64,000 bases of DNA from Bradyrhizobium japonicum USDA 6 (lineage in GTDB: Bacteria; Pseudomonadota; Alphaproteobacteria; Rhizobiales; Xanthobacteraceae): assembly GCF_000284375.1 (NCBI RefSeq), contig NC_017249.1:3016001-3080000 (forward strand), written 5' to 3'. This document shows, one piece after another, positions 26,803 through 35,454 of this stretch. Each line of letters starts with the position of its first letter. The first letter of the stretch is position 1. The notes under the pieces were generated by a model, which was not told the DNA's origin, ran no database searches, and saw only the letters and a program-made list of their open reading frames with translations. The position numbers were made by a program, and so were the translations under genes.

Positions 26803-28113
26803 ATGCGCCTGCGCATGGCTGCCCGCTTGGTACGTGGGCTTTTGGTCGTGATATCAGCGACGGGCTTGATGGCTTCGGCTCAGGCTCAAGAGAAGAAGAT
26901 CAAGATCGGCGTTGTTTTCGACCTGACCGGGCCTCTCGCGGGCGGTGGATCTGAGCTCGGCTATATCGGCGCAAAAATTATTCTCGACCATTTCGCCAAG
27001 ACCGGCGTCGAGGGCTACAAGATCGAGGCGGTCTATGCCGACGCGCAGAGCAAGCCCGACATCGCCATCAACGAATCCGTCCGCCTGCTCGAGCAGGAGA
27101 AGGTCGACATGGTGCTCGGCTTCTTCTCCTCGGCGCAATGCGTGCCGGTGGCCGCCCGCGTCGAGCAGCTCAAGAAGTTCATGTGGATGACGACCTGCAT
27201 CTCGTCGGCCGTGTTCAACGACAAGGGCTACAAATACGTGTTCCGCCCGCAGGCGAGCGGCGACCAGTTCGGCATGATGACGATGGATTTCATCGCGCAG
27301 AATGCCAAGGCAAAGTTCGACAAGGAGCCGAAGGACGTGCGCGTCGTCATCATCCACGAGGATGGCGCCTATGGCGTCGACGTCTCCAGGGGCAACGAGG
27401 CCGGCGCGAAGAAGGCGGGCTTCAACGTCGTGATGAAGGAAGGCTATTCGGCGACGGCGCCCGATCTCTCCGCGCTGGTGACCAAGCTGAAGCGTGCCAA
27501 GCCCGATGTCATTTTCCACACCGGCTACAACCCCGACATCACGCTGTTGCTGCGCCAGGCCCGCGAGCAGGGGCTGAAGTTCGGGGCGCTGATGGGACAT
27601 GGCGCCGGCTACGGCGTCTACGAGAAGCTGAAAGAGGGGATGGGGGCTGACGCCACCTACATCTTCAACACCGACCCGATCTCGATCTGGCTCGCCAACC
27701 AGAAGACCATGGATCCGAAGCTCCCGCCCGTCATCAAGATGGTCGGCGAGGAGTTCGACAAGATCAGGCCCGGCGTTGCCATCCGCTCGGCGCATGTCGG
27801 CATCGGCGCATCCAACACTTACGTGTTCATGAGTGATGTGCTGCCGCGCGCGATCAAGAAGTATGGCGGCGTCGATCCCGACGCGCTGCGCAAGGCCGCG
27901 CTCGACACCGACATCCCCGAAGGCGGCACGATGCTCGGCTTTGGCGTCAAGTTCTACGGCGAGGGCACGCCGATGGCCGGGCAGAACGAGCGTTCGTTCC
28001 CGGTCGTGATCCAGTACATCGACGACAAATCCTCTGTGGTGTGGCCCAAGAGTCAGGCGCAGCGCGAGGCTGTGCTGCCGCTGCCGAAGGGCACCACCTA
28101 CAGCAACCAGTAG
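26803..28113 (+). CDS. Liv-type ABC transporter substrate-binding protein
   Basis: A 436-residue periplasmic protein of the Peripla_BP_6 (LivJ/LivK) type. Signal peptide about residues 1-28 (ending SAQAQE), then IKIGVVFDLTGPLAGGGSE, VLGFFSSAQCVPVAARVEQL and IYFNTDPISIW-like segments of the two-lobe fold. It is longer than LivK. ATG 26803 follows AGGGAGG at 26791; the preceding TTG was rejected. It heads a five-gene transporter operon (binding protein, two ATPases, two permeases). Members of this group bind amino acids, amides, urea or aromatic acids; the ligand is not evident. Confidence 0.9.
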   Translation: MRLRMAARLVRGLLVVISATGLMASAQAQEKKIKIGVVFDLTGPLAGGGSELGYIGAKIILDHFAKTGVEGYKIEAVYADAQSKPDIAINESVRLLEQEKVDMVLGFFSSAQCVPVAARVEQLKKFMWMTTCISSAVFNDKGYKYVFRPQASGDQFGMMTMDFIAQNAKAKFDKEPKDVRVVIIHEDGAYGVDVSRGNEAGAKKAGFNVVMKEGYSATAPDLSALVTKLKRAKPDVIFHTGYNPDITLLLRQAREQGLKFGALMGHGAGYGVYEKLKEGMGADATYIFNTDPISIWLANQKTMDPKLPPVIKMVGEEFDKIRPGVAIRSAHVGIGASNTYVFMSDVLPRAIKKYGGVDPDALRKAALDTDIPEGGTMLGFGVKFYGEGTPMAGQNERSFPVVIQYIDDKSSVVWPKSQAQREAVLPLPKGTTYSNQ

Positions 28114-28128
28114 CGGCGGAGCAGGACG

Positions 28129-28896
28129 GTGCTGGAAGTCAGCGGGCTGGTGAAGCGGTTTGGTGGCTTCACCGCCGTCAATAACGTGTCGTTTCGGGTC
28201 GATCAGGGCGAGATCCTCGGCCTGATCGGCCCCAACGGCTCGGGCAAGAGCACGATCTTCAACATGCTCTCCGGGACGCTGGCGCCGACATCCGGCTCGA
28301 TCGTGTTTGGCGGCGCCGAGATCGCGGGCCTCGCCCCGCACCGGATCATCAACAGCGGCATCGGCCGCACCTTCCAGATCCCGCGGCCGTTCCGACGCCT
28401 GACAATCTTCGAGAATGTCGCGCTTGCCGGCTTCTACGGCCAGGGCCGCCACAGTCGTGCGAGGGCGGAGGAGGCGGCCGAGCGGTCACTTGCGATGGTG
28501 GGCTTGCCGACCGATCGCCATGCCAGCGTCGATGGCCTGGGCGCAGCCGGCCTGAAGAAGCTCGAACTTGCGAAGGCGCTCGCCACCGCGCCAAAACTGC
28601 TGCTTGCCGACGAGAGCCTCGGCGGCCTCGACGAGACCGAGATGGACCAGGCGGCCGACATGCTGCGCAACATCCGCGACGAACTCGGCATCACCATCAT
28701 CTGGGTCGAGCACATCATGGGCGTGCTGATGCGCGTCGTCGACCGCGTGATGGTGCTCGATCACGGCGAGAAGATCTCGGAAGGGTTGCCGAGCGCGGTT
28801 GCCGGCGACCCGCGCGTCATCGAGGTCTATCTCGGCACCGATGCCGAGACCACGCAGGCCGCGGCGGCGGAAGCGCGCCGCCGCTCGGGAGGCTAG
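28129..28896 (+). CDS. Liv-type ABC transporter ATPase (LivG-like)
   Basis: A 255-residue ATPase. Walker A GPNGSGKSTIF and the LivG-typical IGRTFQIPRPFRRLTIFENV are normal. The signature region reads DGLGAAGLKKLELAKALA, so the usual LSxGQ is replaced by LGAAG, and Walker B ends LLADESLGGLD instead of DEPxAGLN. The catalytic Glu and the switch His (IWVEHIM) remain. It starts at GTG 28129. It is probably a functional subunit paired with the canonical LivF-like ATPase next to it, with an asymmetric signature motif. Confidence 0.88.
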   Translation: MLEVSGLVKRFGGFTAVNNVSFRVDQGEILGLIGPNGSGKSTIFNMLSGTLAPTSGSIVFGGAEIAGLAPHRIINSGIGRTFQIPRPFRRLTIFENVALAGFYGQGRHSRARAEEAAERSLAMVGLPTDRHASVDGLGAAGLKKLELAKALATAPKLLLADESLGGLDETEMDQAADMLRNIRDELGITIIWVEHIMGVLMRVVDRVMVLDHGEKISEGLPSAVAGDPRVIEVYLGTDAETTQAAAAEARRRSGG

Positions 28897-28899
28897 ACG

Positions 28900-29604
28900 A
28901 TGCTGGAGCTTCGTTCGGTCAGCGCGGGTTACGGCACGTTCCAGGCGCTGTTCGACGTCAATCTCGACGTGAAGGCGGGCGAGGCCGTCGGCGTCATCGG
29001 TCCGAACGGCGCCGGCAAGACCACCCTGATGCGCGTCATCTCCGGCCTGATCCGTCCTACGCGCGGGTCGATCAGGATGGAAGGCGTTGATGTCGTCGTG
29101 ACGCCGCCGCACAAGATCGTCAGCCTCGGTATCGCGCATGTGCCGGAGAACCGGCGGCTGTTTCCGCAGCTCACGGTCGACGACAATCTCAAGATGGGCG
29201 CCTTCATGAAGGAGGCGCGTGGCCACTATGCCGAGCGGCTGGATGTCGTGTTCGACCTGTTTCCGCGCCTGAAGGAACGCCGCCACCAGATGGCCGGCAC
29301 CATGTCCGGCGGCGAGCAGCAGATGTGCGCGATCGGCCGCGCGCTGATGTCGAATCCAAAACTTTTGCTGCTCGACGAGCCGTCGGCGGGGCTGGCGCCG
29401 GTCGTGGTGCAGCAGGTGTTCGAGCTGGTGAAGCGGATCCGCGCTCGCGGCCTGACGGTGCTGATCGTCGAGCAGAACGTGCAGCAGGTGCTGAAGGTGG
29501 TTGATCGCGCCTATCTGATCGAGGCCGGCACGATCCGGGCATCCGGCACCTCGGCCGAGATGCTGGCGAGCGACACGGTCAAGGAAGCGTATCTCGGGGT
29601 ATGA
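28900..29604 (+). CDS. Liv-type ABC transporter ATPase (LivF-like)
   Basis: A 234-residue ATPase with canonical Walker A GPNGAGKTTLMR, signature TMSGGEQQMCAIGRAL, Walker B LLLLDEPSAGLAP and LIVEQNVQQVL, all typical of LivF. It begins 3 nt after the LivG-like stop. It energises the branched-chain-amino-acid-type importer together with the preceding ATPase and the two downstream permeases. Confidence 0.93.
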   Translation: MLELRSVSAGYGTFQALFDVNLDVKAGEAVGVIGPNGAGKTTLMRVISGLIRPTRGSIRMEGVDVVVTPPHKIVSLGIAHVPENRRLFPQLTVDDNLKMGAFMKEARGHYAERLDVVFDLFPRLKERRHQMAGTMSGGEQQMCAIGRALMSNPKLLLLDEPSAGLAPVVVQQVFELVKRIRARGLTVLIVEQNVQQVLKVVDRAYLIEAGTIRASGTSAEMLASDTVKEAYLGV

Positions 29605-29617
29605 GGTTCATGCAGGC

Positions 29618-30499
29618 ATGCAAGCTTTTCTGGGCATTTTCGATATCTATCTGCTAGAGGCCGTGATCAACGGCATCCTGCTCGGCGGCGTGCTGGCACT
29701 GCTCGCGCTCGGGCTCAACTTGATCTTTGGCGTCATCGACGTGACCTGGATCTGCTACGCAGAGCTGGTGATGATCGGCATGTACGCCATGTATTTCATG
29801 GTGCAATATTACGGCATCAGCTATTTCGTCGCCGCGCCGCTCACCATCCTGCTGGTCGCGGTGCTCGGCGCGGCGCTGCACTATCTCGTGATCGCGCCGC
29901 TGCTGACCGCGCCGCCGATCAACCAGCTGCTCGCGACCGGCGGGGTGCTGTTCGTGCTCCAGAGCTTTGCCACCGTTGCCTTCGGCATCGACTTCCGCAA
30001 TCTCGGCATCCGCTTGCCGGTGCTCGCCTTCGGCGACATGAATTTCAGCTACGCGCGACTTCTGTCCTTCCTGGCGGCGCTGGTCGGCATGGTCGCGGTC
30101 TATCTGTTCATGACGCGGACCTTCACCGGCACCGCGATCCGCGCCATCTCGCAGGACCGGCAGATCATGGCCCTGATGGGCGTCGACACCAGGCGGATCT
30201 ACCTCGTCACGTCGGCGCTGGGCGGTGCGTTGGCCGGGCTCGCCGCTTGTCTTCTTGTGCTGCAATATGACGTGCACCCCTTCGTCGGCCTGTCCTTCGG
30301 GCCGATCACCTTCCTGATCTGCGTGCTCGGGGGCCTGGGCAATTTCATCGGGGGCTTCATCGCCGCTTTCCTGTTCGCCGAGATCATCTCGCTCGGCGGC
30401 CTGTTCTCCGATCTCGAATGGGGCTACGTGCTCGCCTTCGCCTTCTTCATCGTCATGATGTTCATTCGGCCCGCGGGCCTGCTTGCGAGGCGCCGATGA
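29618..30499 (+). CDS. Liv-type ABC transporter permease (LivH-like)
   Basis: A 293-residue inner-membrane permease with about eight hydrophobic segments, the start GILLGGVLALLALGLNLIFG, and the family motif AISQDRQIMALMGVDTRRIY that contacts the ATPase. It overlaps the next gene (LivM-like) by 4 nt. It forms the translocation path with LivM. Confidence 0.92.
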   Translation: MQAFLGIFDIYLLEAVINGILLGGVLALLALGLNLIFGVIDVTWICYAELVMIGMYAMYFMVQYYGISYFVAAPLTILLVAVLGAALHYLVIAPLLTAPPINQLLATGGVLFVLQSFATVAFGIDFRNLGIRLPVLAFGDMNFSYARLLSFLAALVGMVAVYLFMTRTFTGTAIRAISQDRQIMALMGVDTRRIYLVTSALGGALAGLAACLLVLQYDVHPFVGLSFGPITFLICVLGGLGNFIGGFIAAFLFAEIISLGGLFSDLEWGYVLAFAFFIVMMFIRPAGLLARRR

Positions 30500-31515
30500 T
30501 GGGGCAGGGGCGGCTTGCGGCATGGGCGGTCGGGCTGGCGGCGCTGGTCGCGCTGCCCTTCCTCTATCGCGACCCCTATCATCTGCACATCCTCGTGCTG
30601 ATCCTGATCTGGTCGTTCGCCTACACGTCCTGGTCGATGATGGGACGGTTCGGCCTCGTCTCGCTCGGCCATGGCGGCTTCATGGGGATCGGCGCCTATG
30701 TCACCGCGCTGCTGTGGAATCATCTGGGCTGGTCGCCCTGGATCGGCATTCCCATCAGCATGGTTGCGGCCGGTGCGCTGGCGCTGATCGTCGGCTATCC
30801 CTGCTTCCGCTTCCGCATCACCGGACATTATTTCGTGCTGGTGACGCTGGCGCTGTCGGGCATCGTGCTCCAGGTCATCACGGCGACGCGTGACTATACC
30901 GGCGGCTCGCTCGGCTATACGCCGAATCGCGCCACCGGCAACAAGCTGCTGGCGCTGCAATTCGACGACAAGACGACCTGGTATCTGATCGCGCTCGGGG
31001 TCTGGCTTTTCGGCATCGTGGTCTGGCACTGGGTCGACCGCAGCATGGCCCGCTACGCACTCGAGGCGATCTCGGAGGATGAGGATGCCGCGGCCGCGGC
31101 AGGAGTAGACGTCACCGCCGAGAAGCTGAAGATCACGCTGCTCAGTGCCGTGATGACGGCGCTCGCCGGCGCAATCTACTGCCAGTACCAGATGTTCATC
31201 ACCCCTGACACCGTCAGCGGCATCGCGGTGTCGCTCCAGATGGTGTTCGCGGCCATCGTCGGCGGCCTGTTCGTCTCGCTCGGCCCGACCTTTGGCGCTG
31301 TCATCACCATTCTGTTGGCGGAAACCCTCCGGATCGGCTTCGGCACCAAGGCGGTCGGCTGGGACAACCTCGTCTATGGCGTGCTGCTGGTCCTTTTCAT
31401 CATATTCCTTCCCAAGGGCATCCTTGGTAGCCTGCTCGACCGATTGAAGCCGCAACGCAAGGTGCCCCGCGCTCATGAGCAAGAAGCCGTCCAAATCGCT
31501 CGCCCAGGAACTTGA
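30496..31515 (+). CDS. Liv-type ABC transporter permease (LivM-like)
   Basis: A 339-residue permease with about eight to nine hydrophobic segments; GRFGLVSLGHGGFMGIGAYV and the ATPase-contact region LEAISEDEDAAAAAGVDV are LivM-typical. The ATG at 30496 overlaps the livH-like stop (ATGA); the frame is open further upstream but that region belongs to the previous gene. Its 3' end overlaps the ppk2 gene by 41 nt, an unusually long overlap that binds the kinase gene to this operon. Confidence 0.92.
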   Translation: MMGQGRLAAWAVGLAALVALPFLYRDPYHLHILVLILIWSFAYTSWSMMGRFGLVSLGHGGFMGIGAYVTALLWNHLGWSPWIGIPISMVAAGALALIVGYPCFRFRITGHYFVLVTLALSGIVLQVITATRDYTGGSLGYTPNRATGNKLLALQFDDKTTWYLIALGVWLFGIVVWHWVDRSMARYALEAISEDEDAAAAAGVDVTAEKLKITLLSAVMTALAGAIYCQYQMFITPDTVSGIAVSLQMVFAAIVGGLFVSLGPTFGAVITILLAETLRIGFGTKAVGWDNLVYGVLLVLFIIFLPKGILGSLLDRLKPQRKVPRAHEQEAVQIARPGT

Positions 31516-32404
31516 CCGCTACATCACGCCGTTCCGTTACGACGGATCGGGCAAGTTTCATCTCAAGGATTACAAGACCAACGAGAAGGGCGATCTCGAC
31601 AAGGAGAAGGCGCAGGAGATTCTCGACGCTAACAAGAAGCGGATGATCGAGTTTCAGGAGAAGCTCTACGCCCAGGACCGCTGGTCGGTGCTGATCGTGT
31701 TCCAGGCCATGGACGCCGGCGGCAAGGATAGTGCGATCAAGGCGATCTTCGAGGGCATCAATCCGCAGGGCTGCGAAGTCCATGCTTTCAAGGCGCCGAG
31801 CACCAAGGAGCTCGATCACGATTTCCTCTGGCGCCACGCGATCGCGCTGCCCGAGCGCGGCCATATCGGCATCTTCAACCGTTCGCATTACGAGGAGTGC
31901 CTGGTCACGCGGGTGCACCCGGAGATTCTTGCCAAACAGAAGCTGCCGCAAAGGCTCGTCACCAAGAACATCTGGAAGGAGCGGTTCGAGGACATCTCCG
32001 CCTTCGAGCGCCATCTCAGCCGCAACGGCACGGTGGTTCTGAAATTCTTCCTCAATCTATCCAAGGAGGAGCAGCGCGAGCGCTTCCTTGAGCGGCTCGA
32101 GGAGCCGGCCAAGCAGTGGAAGTTCTCGATGGACGACATCAAGGAGCGCGCGCTGTGGCCGCGCTACCAGGCGGTCTATCAGGACATCGTCCGGCATACG
32201 GCAACGTCGCATGCGCCCTGGTATGTCGTGCCGGCCGACCACAAATGGTTCGCGCGCGTCGTGATCGGTTCGGCGATCGTCGCGGCGCTCGAAAAACTGG
32301 ATCTGCGTTTTCCCCGTGCCGACAAGGGCTCACTGCGTGAGTTCGCCGAAGTGCGCAAAGCGCTGGAGAGCGAGGGGAAGGGAGGCAGGAAGCCCGCAAA
32401 GTGA
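31475..32404 (+). CDS. ppk2: Polyphosphate kinase 2 (PPK2 family)
   Basis: A 309-residue PPK2 enzyme that uses polyphosphate to phosphorylate nucleotides, or the reverse. Walker A is FQAMDAGGKDSAIKAIF (about residues 75-91), the following lid region has PSTKELDHDFLWRH, and Walker B is IGIFNRSHYEECLVTRVHPE (about 131-150). The NRSHYE form is close to class III PPK2s, which can phosphorylate both AMP and ADP, but substrate class should be tested. It overlaps the livM-like gene by 41 nt and the downstream patatin gene by 4 nt, so it is translationally coupled on both sides. Confidence 0.9.
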   Translation: MSKKPSKSLAQELDRYITPFRYDGSGKFHLKDYKTNEKGDLDKEKAQEILDANKKRMIEFQEKLYAQDRWSVLIVFQAMDAGGKDSAIKAIFEGINPQGCEVHAFKAPSTKELDHDFLWRHAIALPERGHIGIFNRSHYEECLVTRVHPEILAKQKLPQRLVTKNIWKERFEDISAFERHLSRNGTVVLKFFLNLSKEEQRERFLERLEEPAKQWKFSMDDIKERALWPRYQAVYQDIVRHTATSHAPWYVVPADHKWFARVVIGSAIVAALEKLDLRFPRADKGSLREFAEVRKALESEGKGGRKPAK

Positions 32405-33438
32405 CCGCCGGTGAGACCAGCAACCAGAAGAACGTCAACTTCGCGCTCCAGGGCGGCGGCGCGCACGGCGCCTTCGTCTGGGGCGTGCTGGACCACGTGC
32501 TCGAGGACGGCAGGCTCGCCATCGAGGCGATCAGCGCTACAAGCGCGGGCGCGATGAATGCGGTGGTGCTGGCCTCAGGCATGGCCATCGGCGGAGCCGA
32601 GGCGGCGCGGCAGAACCTGCATGCGTTCTGGTACGAGGTCTCGCGGATGGATCAGGTCTATGACCTGTTCTCGCCACTCAACCAGTTGATCCAGGCCCTC
32701 AAGCTGCCGCCGGAATATCACCCTGTCCATGCTTTCATCCACACGCTGACGCACACGGTGCCGCCGAACCTGCTCAACCCTCTCCACTTCAATCCGCTGC
32801 GGTCGTTGCTGCAACGCGTGGTCGATTTCGACCGGCTCAATTCATCGCCGGACGCACCGCAGCTCTTTCTCAACGCCACGAATGTCCGTACCGGCAAGAT
32901 CAAGGTGTTCCAGACGCCGCTGCTCAGCGCGGAGACCGTGCTCGCCTCGGCCTGTCTGCCGCCATATTTCCAGGCGGTCGAGATCGACGGCGAGCATTAT
33001 TGGGATGGCGGTTATCTCGGAAATCCCGCGATCTTTCCGCTGATCTATCGAAAAGGTAGCCAAGACGTTATCATCGTGCAGGTGACCGCGATCCGGCGTG
33101 ACGAACTGCCGGCGAGCGCCGCCGACGTCCTCCATCGCATCAACGAGATCAGCTTCAATTCGTCACTGATGCGTGAGATGCGCGCGATTGCCTTCGCGAC
33201 CCGGCTGATCGATAGTGGCGAGCTCGATCGCAACACGCACAGCCGCATGTTCATGCACTGGATCGGGAACGACCAATTGATGTCGCAGCTCGGAACGGCC
33301 ACGCAGTTCCATCCCGAATGGAGCCTCTTGTGCCGCCTGCGTGACGAGGGGCGCGAGGCCGCGCGAATCTGGCTGACGCAAAACTTTGACTGGATCGGCA
33401 GCTCGTCGACGGTTGATTTGACTGAAATGTTTCTCTGA
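32401..33438 (+). CDS. Patatin-like phospholipase
   Basis: A 345-residue patatin-domain hydrolase. The oxyanion motif is LQGGGAHGAFVWGVLD (about residues 15-30), the nucleophile elbow GxSxG is seen in ISATSAGAMNA (about 42-52), and the catalytic Asp sits in YWDGGYLGNP (near residue 201). The Ser-Asp dyad is complete, so lipid acyl hydrolase activity is likely. It starts at GTG 32401 within the stop region of ppk2. There is no signal peptide, so it acts in the cytoplasm or at the inner face of the membrane. PPK2-patatin coupling suggests a link between phosphate/energy state and membrane or storage-lipid turnover (inference). Confidence 0.9.
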   Translation: MTAGETSNQKNVNFALQGGGAHGAFVWGVLDHVLEDGRLAIEAISATSAGAMNAVVLASGMAIGGAEAARQNLHAFWYEVSRMDQVYDLFSPLNQLIQALKLPPEYHPVHAFIHTLTHTVPPNLLNPLHFNPLRSLLQRVVDFDRLNSSPDAPQLFLNATNVRTGKIKVFQTPLLSAETVLASACLPPYFQAVEIDGEHYWDGGYLGNPAIFPLIYRKGSQDVIIVQVTAIRRDELPASAADVLHRINEISFNSSLMREMRAIAFATRLIDSGELDRNTHSRMFMHWIGNDQLMSQLGTATQFHPEWSLLCRLRDEGREAARIWLTQNFDWIGSSSTVDLTEMFL

Positions 33439-33451
33439 TTTCGAGGTTGTC

Positions 33452-33706
33452 GTGTACAAGCCTGCTGTCGTCGTTTCCCTGTTCGCCGCGCTCTTGATCG
33501 CCGGTTCCGCGCGCGCCCAGACCTATGGGGGCGATGCGTCGGTCTGCCTGCACGTCTTCGGCGAGTTGGAGGGCGAGCGGATGGATTGCATTTTCTCGTC
33601 GTTGGCCCAGTGCCAGGCAAGCGCGCAGGGACGTCCGGCGACATGTCTCACGAATCCGTATTTCGCGCAGGCGCCGTCGGCGAGGACAGGGCGGCGCGTT
33701 CGCTAG
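33452..33706 (+). CDS. DUF3551 family small exported protein
   Basis: An 84-residue protein with a signal peptide (about residues 1-22, AALLIAGSARAQ) and a mature part with four cysteines in the DUF3551 pattern (CLHV, MDCIFSSLAQCQASAQG, CLTNPYF). The family is abundant in Bradyrhizobium and of unknown function; the cysteines probably form two disulfides in the periplasm. GTG start 14 nt after the patatin gene. Confidence 0.82.
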   Translation: MYKPAVVVSLFAALLIAGSARAQTYGGDASVCLHVFGELEGERMDCIFSSLAQCQASAQGRPATCLTNPYFAQAPSARTGRRVR

Positions 33707-33718
33707 CGGCGACCCCGT

Positions 33719-33802
33719 AGGGTGGGCAAAGCAAAGCGTGCCCACCAATCTTCATCCGGCGAGAGGTGGTGAGCACGGCGCAAGAGCGCCTTTGCTCACC
33801 CT
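33719..33802. repeat. Palindromic intergenic repeat, family B, second copy
   Basis: Arms AGGGTGGGCAAAG (33719-33731) and CTTTGCTCACCCT (33790-33802) differ from perfect pairing at one base. Internal sequence AAAGCGTGCCCACC matches the copy at 16527-16613. It separates two convergent genes. Confidence 0.78.
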
Positions 33803-33849
33803 ACGATCTCAGCGCGAGCGAAGCTCGTCGCGTCTGAGCAAGCCGCCCC

Positions 33850-34734
33850 TCAATACCCGCGGCCCCACCAGTAGCAGAAGCGTTCGATATTGGCGGGAAG
33901 GACGGTCTCGTAATTCGCCCATTTCTCGTATTTCGGCAGCTTCACTTCCTTCATCGCGGTGTCGAAGCATTTGCCGGCATCGGCGGCCTTCTTCACCTCC
34001 GCAGAAAGGTCCTCCATGTAGGCGATGTCGTCCTCGACGTCCTTCTTGGTGCCGAAGCGGCCGCCGGCATAGGGATGGCCGGGGATCATCCGCTCCCAAT
34101 CGAGCGACGCCAGCTTCTTCAGCGAGGCGATATACTCCAACGGCGACGCATTGTCGGGAATGTTGCGGAACTGCACGGACTCGATCGGCGCGAAGTCGAC
34201 GACGAAGACGATCTTCTCCTTCGGCAGCCGCATCACCAGCGAATTGTCGGAATGGTTGCGGCCGACATAGTTCAGCTCCAGCGTGGTGCCGCCGAGCGTG
34301 ATGCTCTTCTTGCCGTCGATCACCTGGTCCGGCATCACGACGTCGGCGAGCAGCGAATTCTGCTTCTTCAGCTCGAGCAGGCGCTCCTTGGTCCGCCGGT
34401 GCGCAATGAAGGTGGCACCGAGATCCTTGAAGGGCTGGCCGCCGGCGATGTGGTCGTAATGGTGGTGGCTGTAGATGACGTATTTGATCGGCTTGTCGGT
34501 GACGGCCTTGATGGCGTCGATATAGGGCTTTGCCGGACGCAGATACGAGATCGGGTCGGTCGCGATCACGCCCTGCGGCGTCACGATGAACATCGACTGA
34601 TGACCACCATAGCGGAAGACGTAGACGTTCTCGGTGCCGTCGACCTTCTTGGTCGAGGTCTGCGGCGGGATCTGCGCGAAGGCTGATCCAGTCAGGAGAG
34701 CCGCCACAGCGGCGATGCAAAGTAATGCTTTCAT
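33850..34734 (-). CDS. Exported metallo-beta-lactamase-fold hydrolase
   Basis: A 294-residue protein with a signal peptide (MKALLCIAAVAALLTGSAFA) and an MBL fold. The metal motif is SHHHYDHIAGG (the HxHxDH pattern, about residues 92-102). Later ligands are in YVGRNHSDNS, VVDFAP and PGHPYAGG. The frame is open to 34932, but the signal peptide at 34734 makes that the start. Class B beta-lactamases, quinoprotein-associated hydrolases and other hydrolases share this fold; the substrate is unknown. It is a single gene, convergent with DUF3551. Confidence 0.85.
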   Translation of the reverse strand: MKALLCIAAVAALLTGSAFAQIPPQTSTKKVDGTENVYVFRYGGHQSMFIVTPQGVIATDPISYLRPAKPYIDAIKAVTDKPIKYVIYSHHHYDHIAGGQPFKDLGATFIAHRRTKERLLELKKQNSLLADVVMPDQVIDGKKSITLGGTTLELNYVGRNHSDNSLVMRLPKEKIVFVVDFAPIESVQFRNIPDNASPLEYIASLKKLASLDWERMIPGHPYAGGRFGTKKDVEDDIAYMEDLSAEVKKAADAGKCFDTAMKEVKLPKYEKWANYETVLPANIERFCYWWGRGY

Positions 34735-34800
34735 GTCTGGCTTTCTGGAAAAGGATGGAATGCGGAAGGCGGATGGACTCTCTGACACAAACGCGGCGGG

Positions 34801-34816
34801 AGGGAATTTATTCCCT
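34801..34816. promoter_or_regulatory. Palindrome upstream of MBL-fold gene
   Basis: AGGGAATTTATTCCCT, 7-bp arms with a TT centre, 67 bp upstream of the MBL-fold gene start. A possible operator; no cognate regulator is adjacent. Confidence 0.35.
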
Positions 34817-34916
34817 GATCCACTGCCATCAATCTGTCGAGGTGGAGGGAACACGTCCTCAAATGTGATACCGGCACCATTGATCCTGCTTGACAGTTTT
34901 ATGTCACGGGAGGAGC

Positions 34917-34976
34917 ATGTTGTTGGTCGCAAACAAGCGACGCGTCGTCCACCTCAGAGCAAGGGGAGGTCTATGA
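34917..34976 (+). CDS. Tiny ORF 1 (19 residues) with strong ribosome-binding site
   Basis: ATG at 34917 follows GGGAGGAGC. The peptide MLLVANKRRVVHLRARGGL is basic and resembles nothing I know. Its stop overlaps the start of a second tiny ORF (ATGA). Translation is suggested only by the ribosome-binding site and overlap. Confidence 0.3.
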   Translation: MLLVANKRRVVHLRARGGL

Positions 34977-35005
34977 CTCCACCTCCGCAGATCCAGCCGC
35001 GTTAA
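34973..35005 (+). CDS. Tiny ORF 2 (10 residues, MTPPPQIQPR)
   Basis: ATG at 34973 is preceded by AAGGGGAGG at ideal spacing and overlaps the stop of tiny ORF 1. The peptide contains a PPP run, which slows ribosomes and depends on EF-P. It could be a regulatory leader rather than a functional peptide; the next gene begins 450 bp downstream. Confidence 0.3.
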   Translation: MTPPPQIQPR

Positions 35006-35454
35006 GTGCGATGGAGCTCGTTCGGACTATCGCATAGCGGCAGAAACCGCGAACGGCACGCCGGGTCAAGGTTTAGCGGGCTGCATCAGTGAGGCAAAGC
35101 CCCTACCTTCCCGGCGCTGTATTTTGCATCACACCGATCGTGTCGGATGGCCGTGATGCGGCCGCCGTGACAGGCGCTTTGACATCCTGCTTTCTCCTCC
35201 TCCTCGCCGTCATTCCGGGCCGACTCCCGGGATGACGGGAGGATTTTATTGTGCGCATCGCACTCGGCCGATGTCCGGCCGCGCGGAGCCGACGGTTCCC
35301 GTTCCTGCATTGCGGCAAATGCCAAGAGAATGTCGCCTCGTTGGCCAACTTCCGACACAGCGCCGGGGCGAATAGCGTCGATCCGACATGATGCAGTGCT
35401 TCGGCGGCGACAGTCCCGACTCCGCCGGCGCATGCACTTTTCCAGGGAATCCTC
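35006..35454. other. Intergenic region with one short palindromic repeat
   Basis: No convincing gene. CGTCATTCCGGG (35208-35219) / CCCGGGATGACG (35226-35237) is another GTCATTCC-type repeat, one wobble from perfect. The long ORF on the minus strand (35086-35988) is mostly antisense to the channel gene and was not called. Confidence 0.5.
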
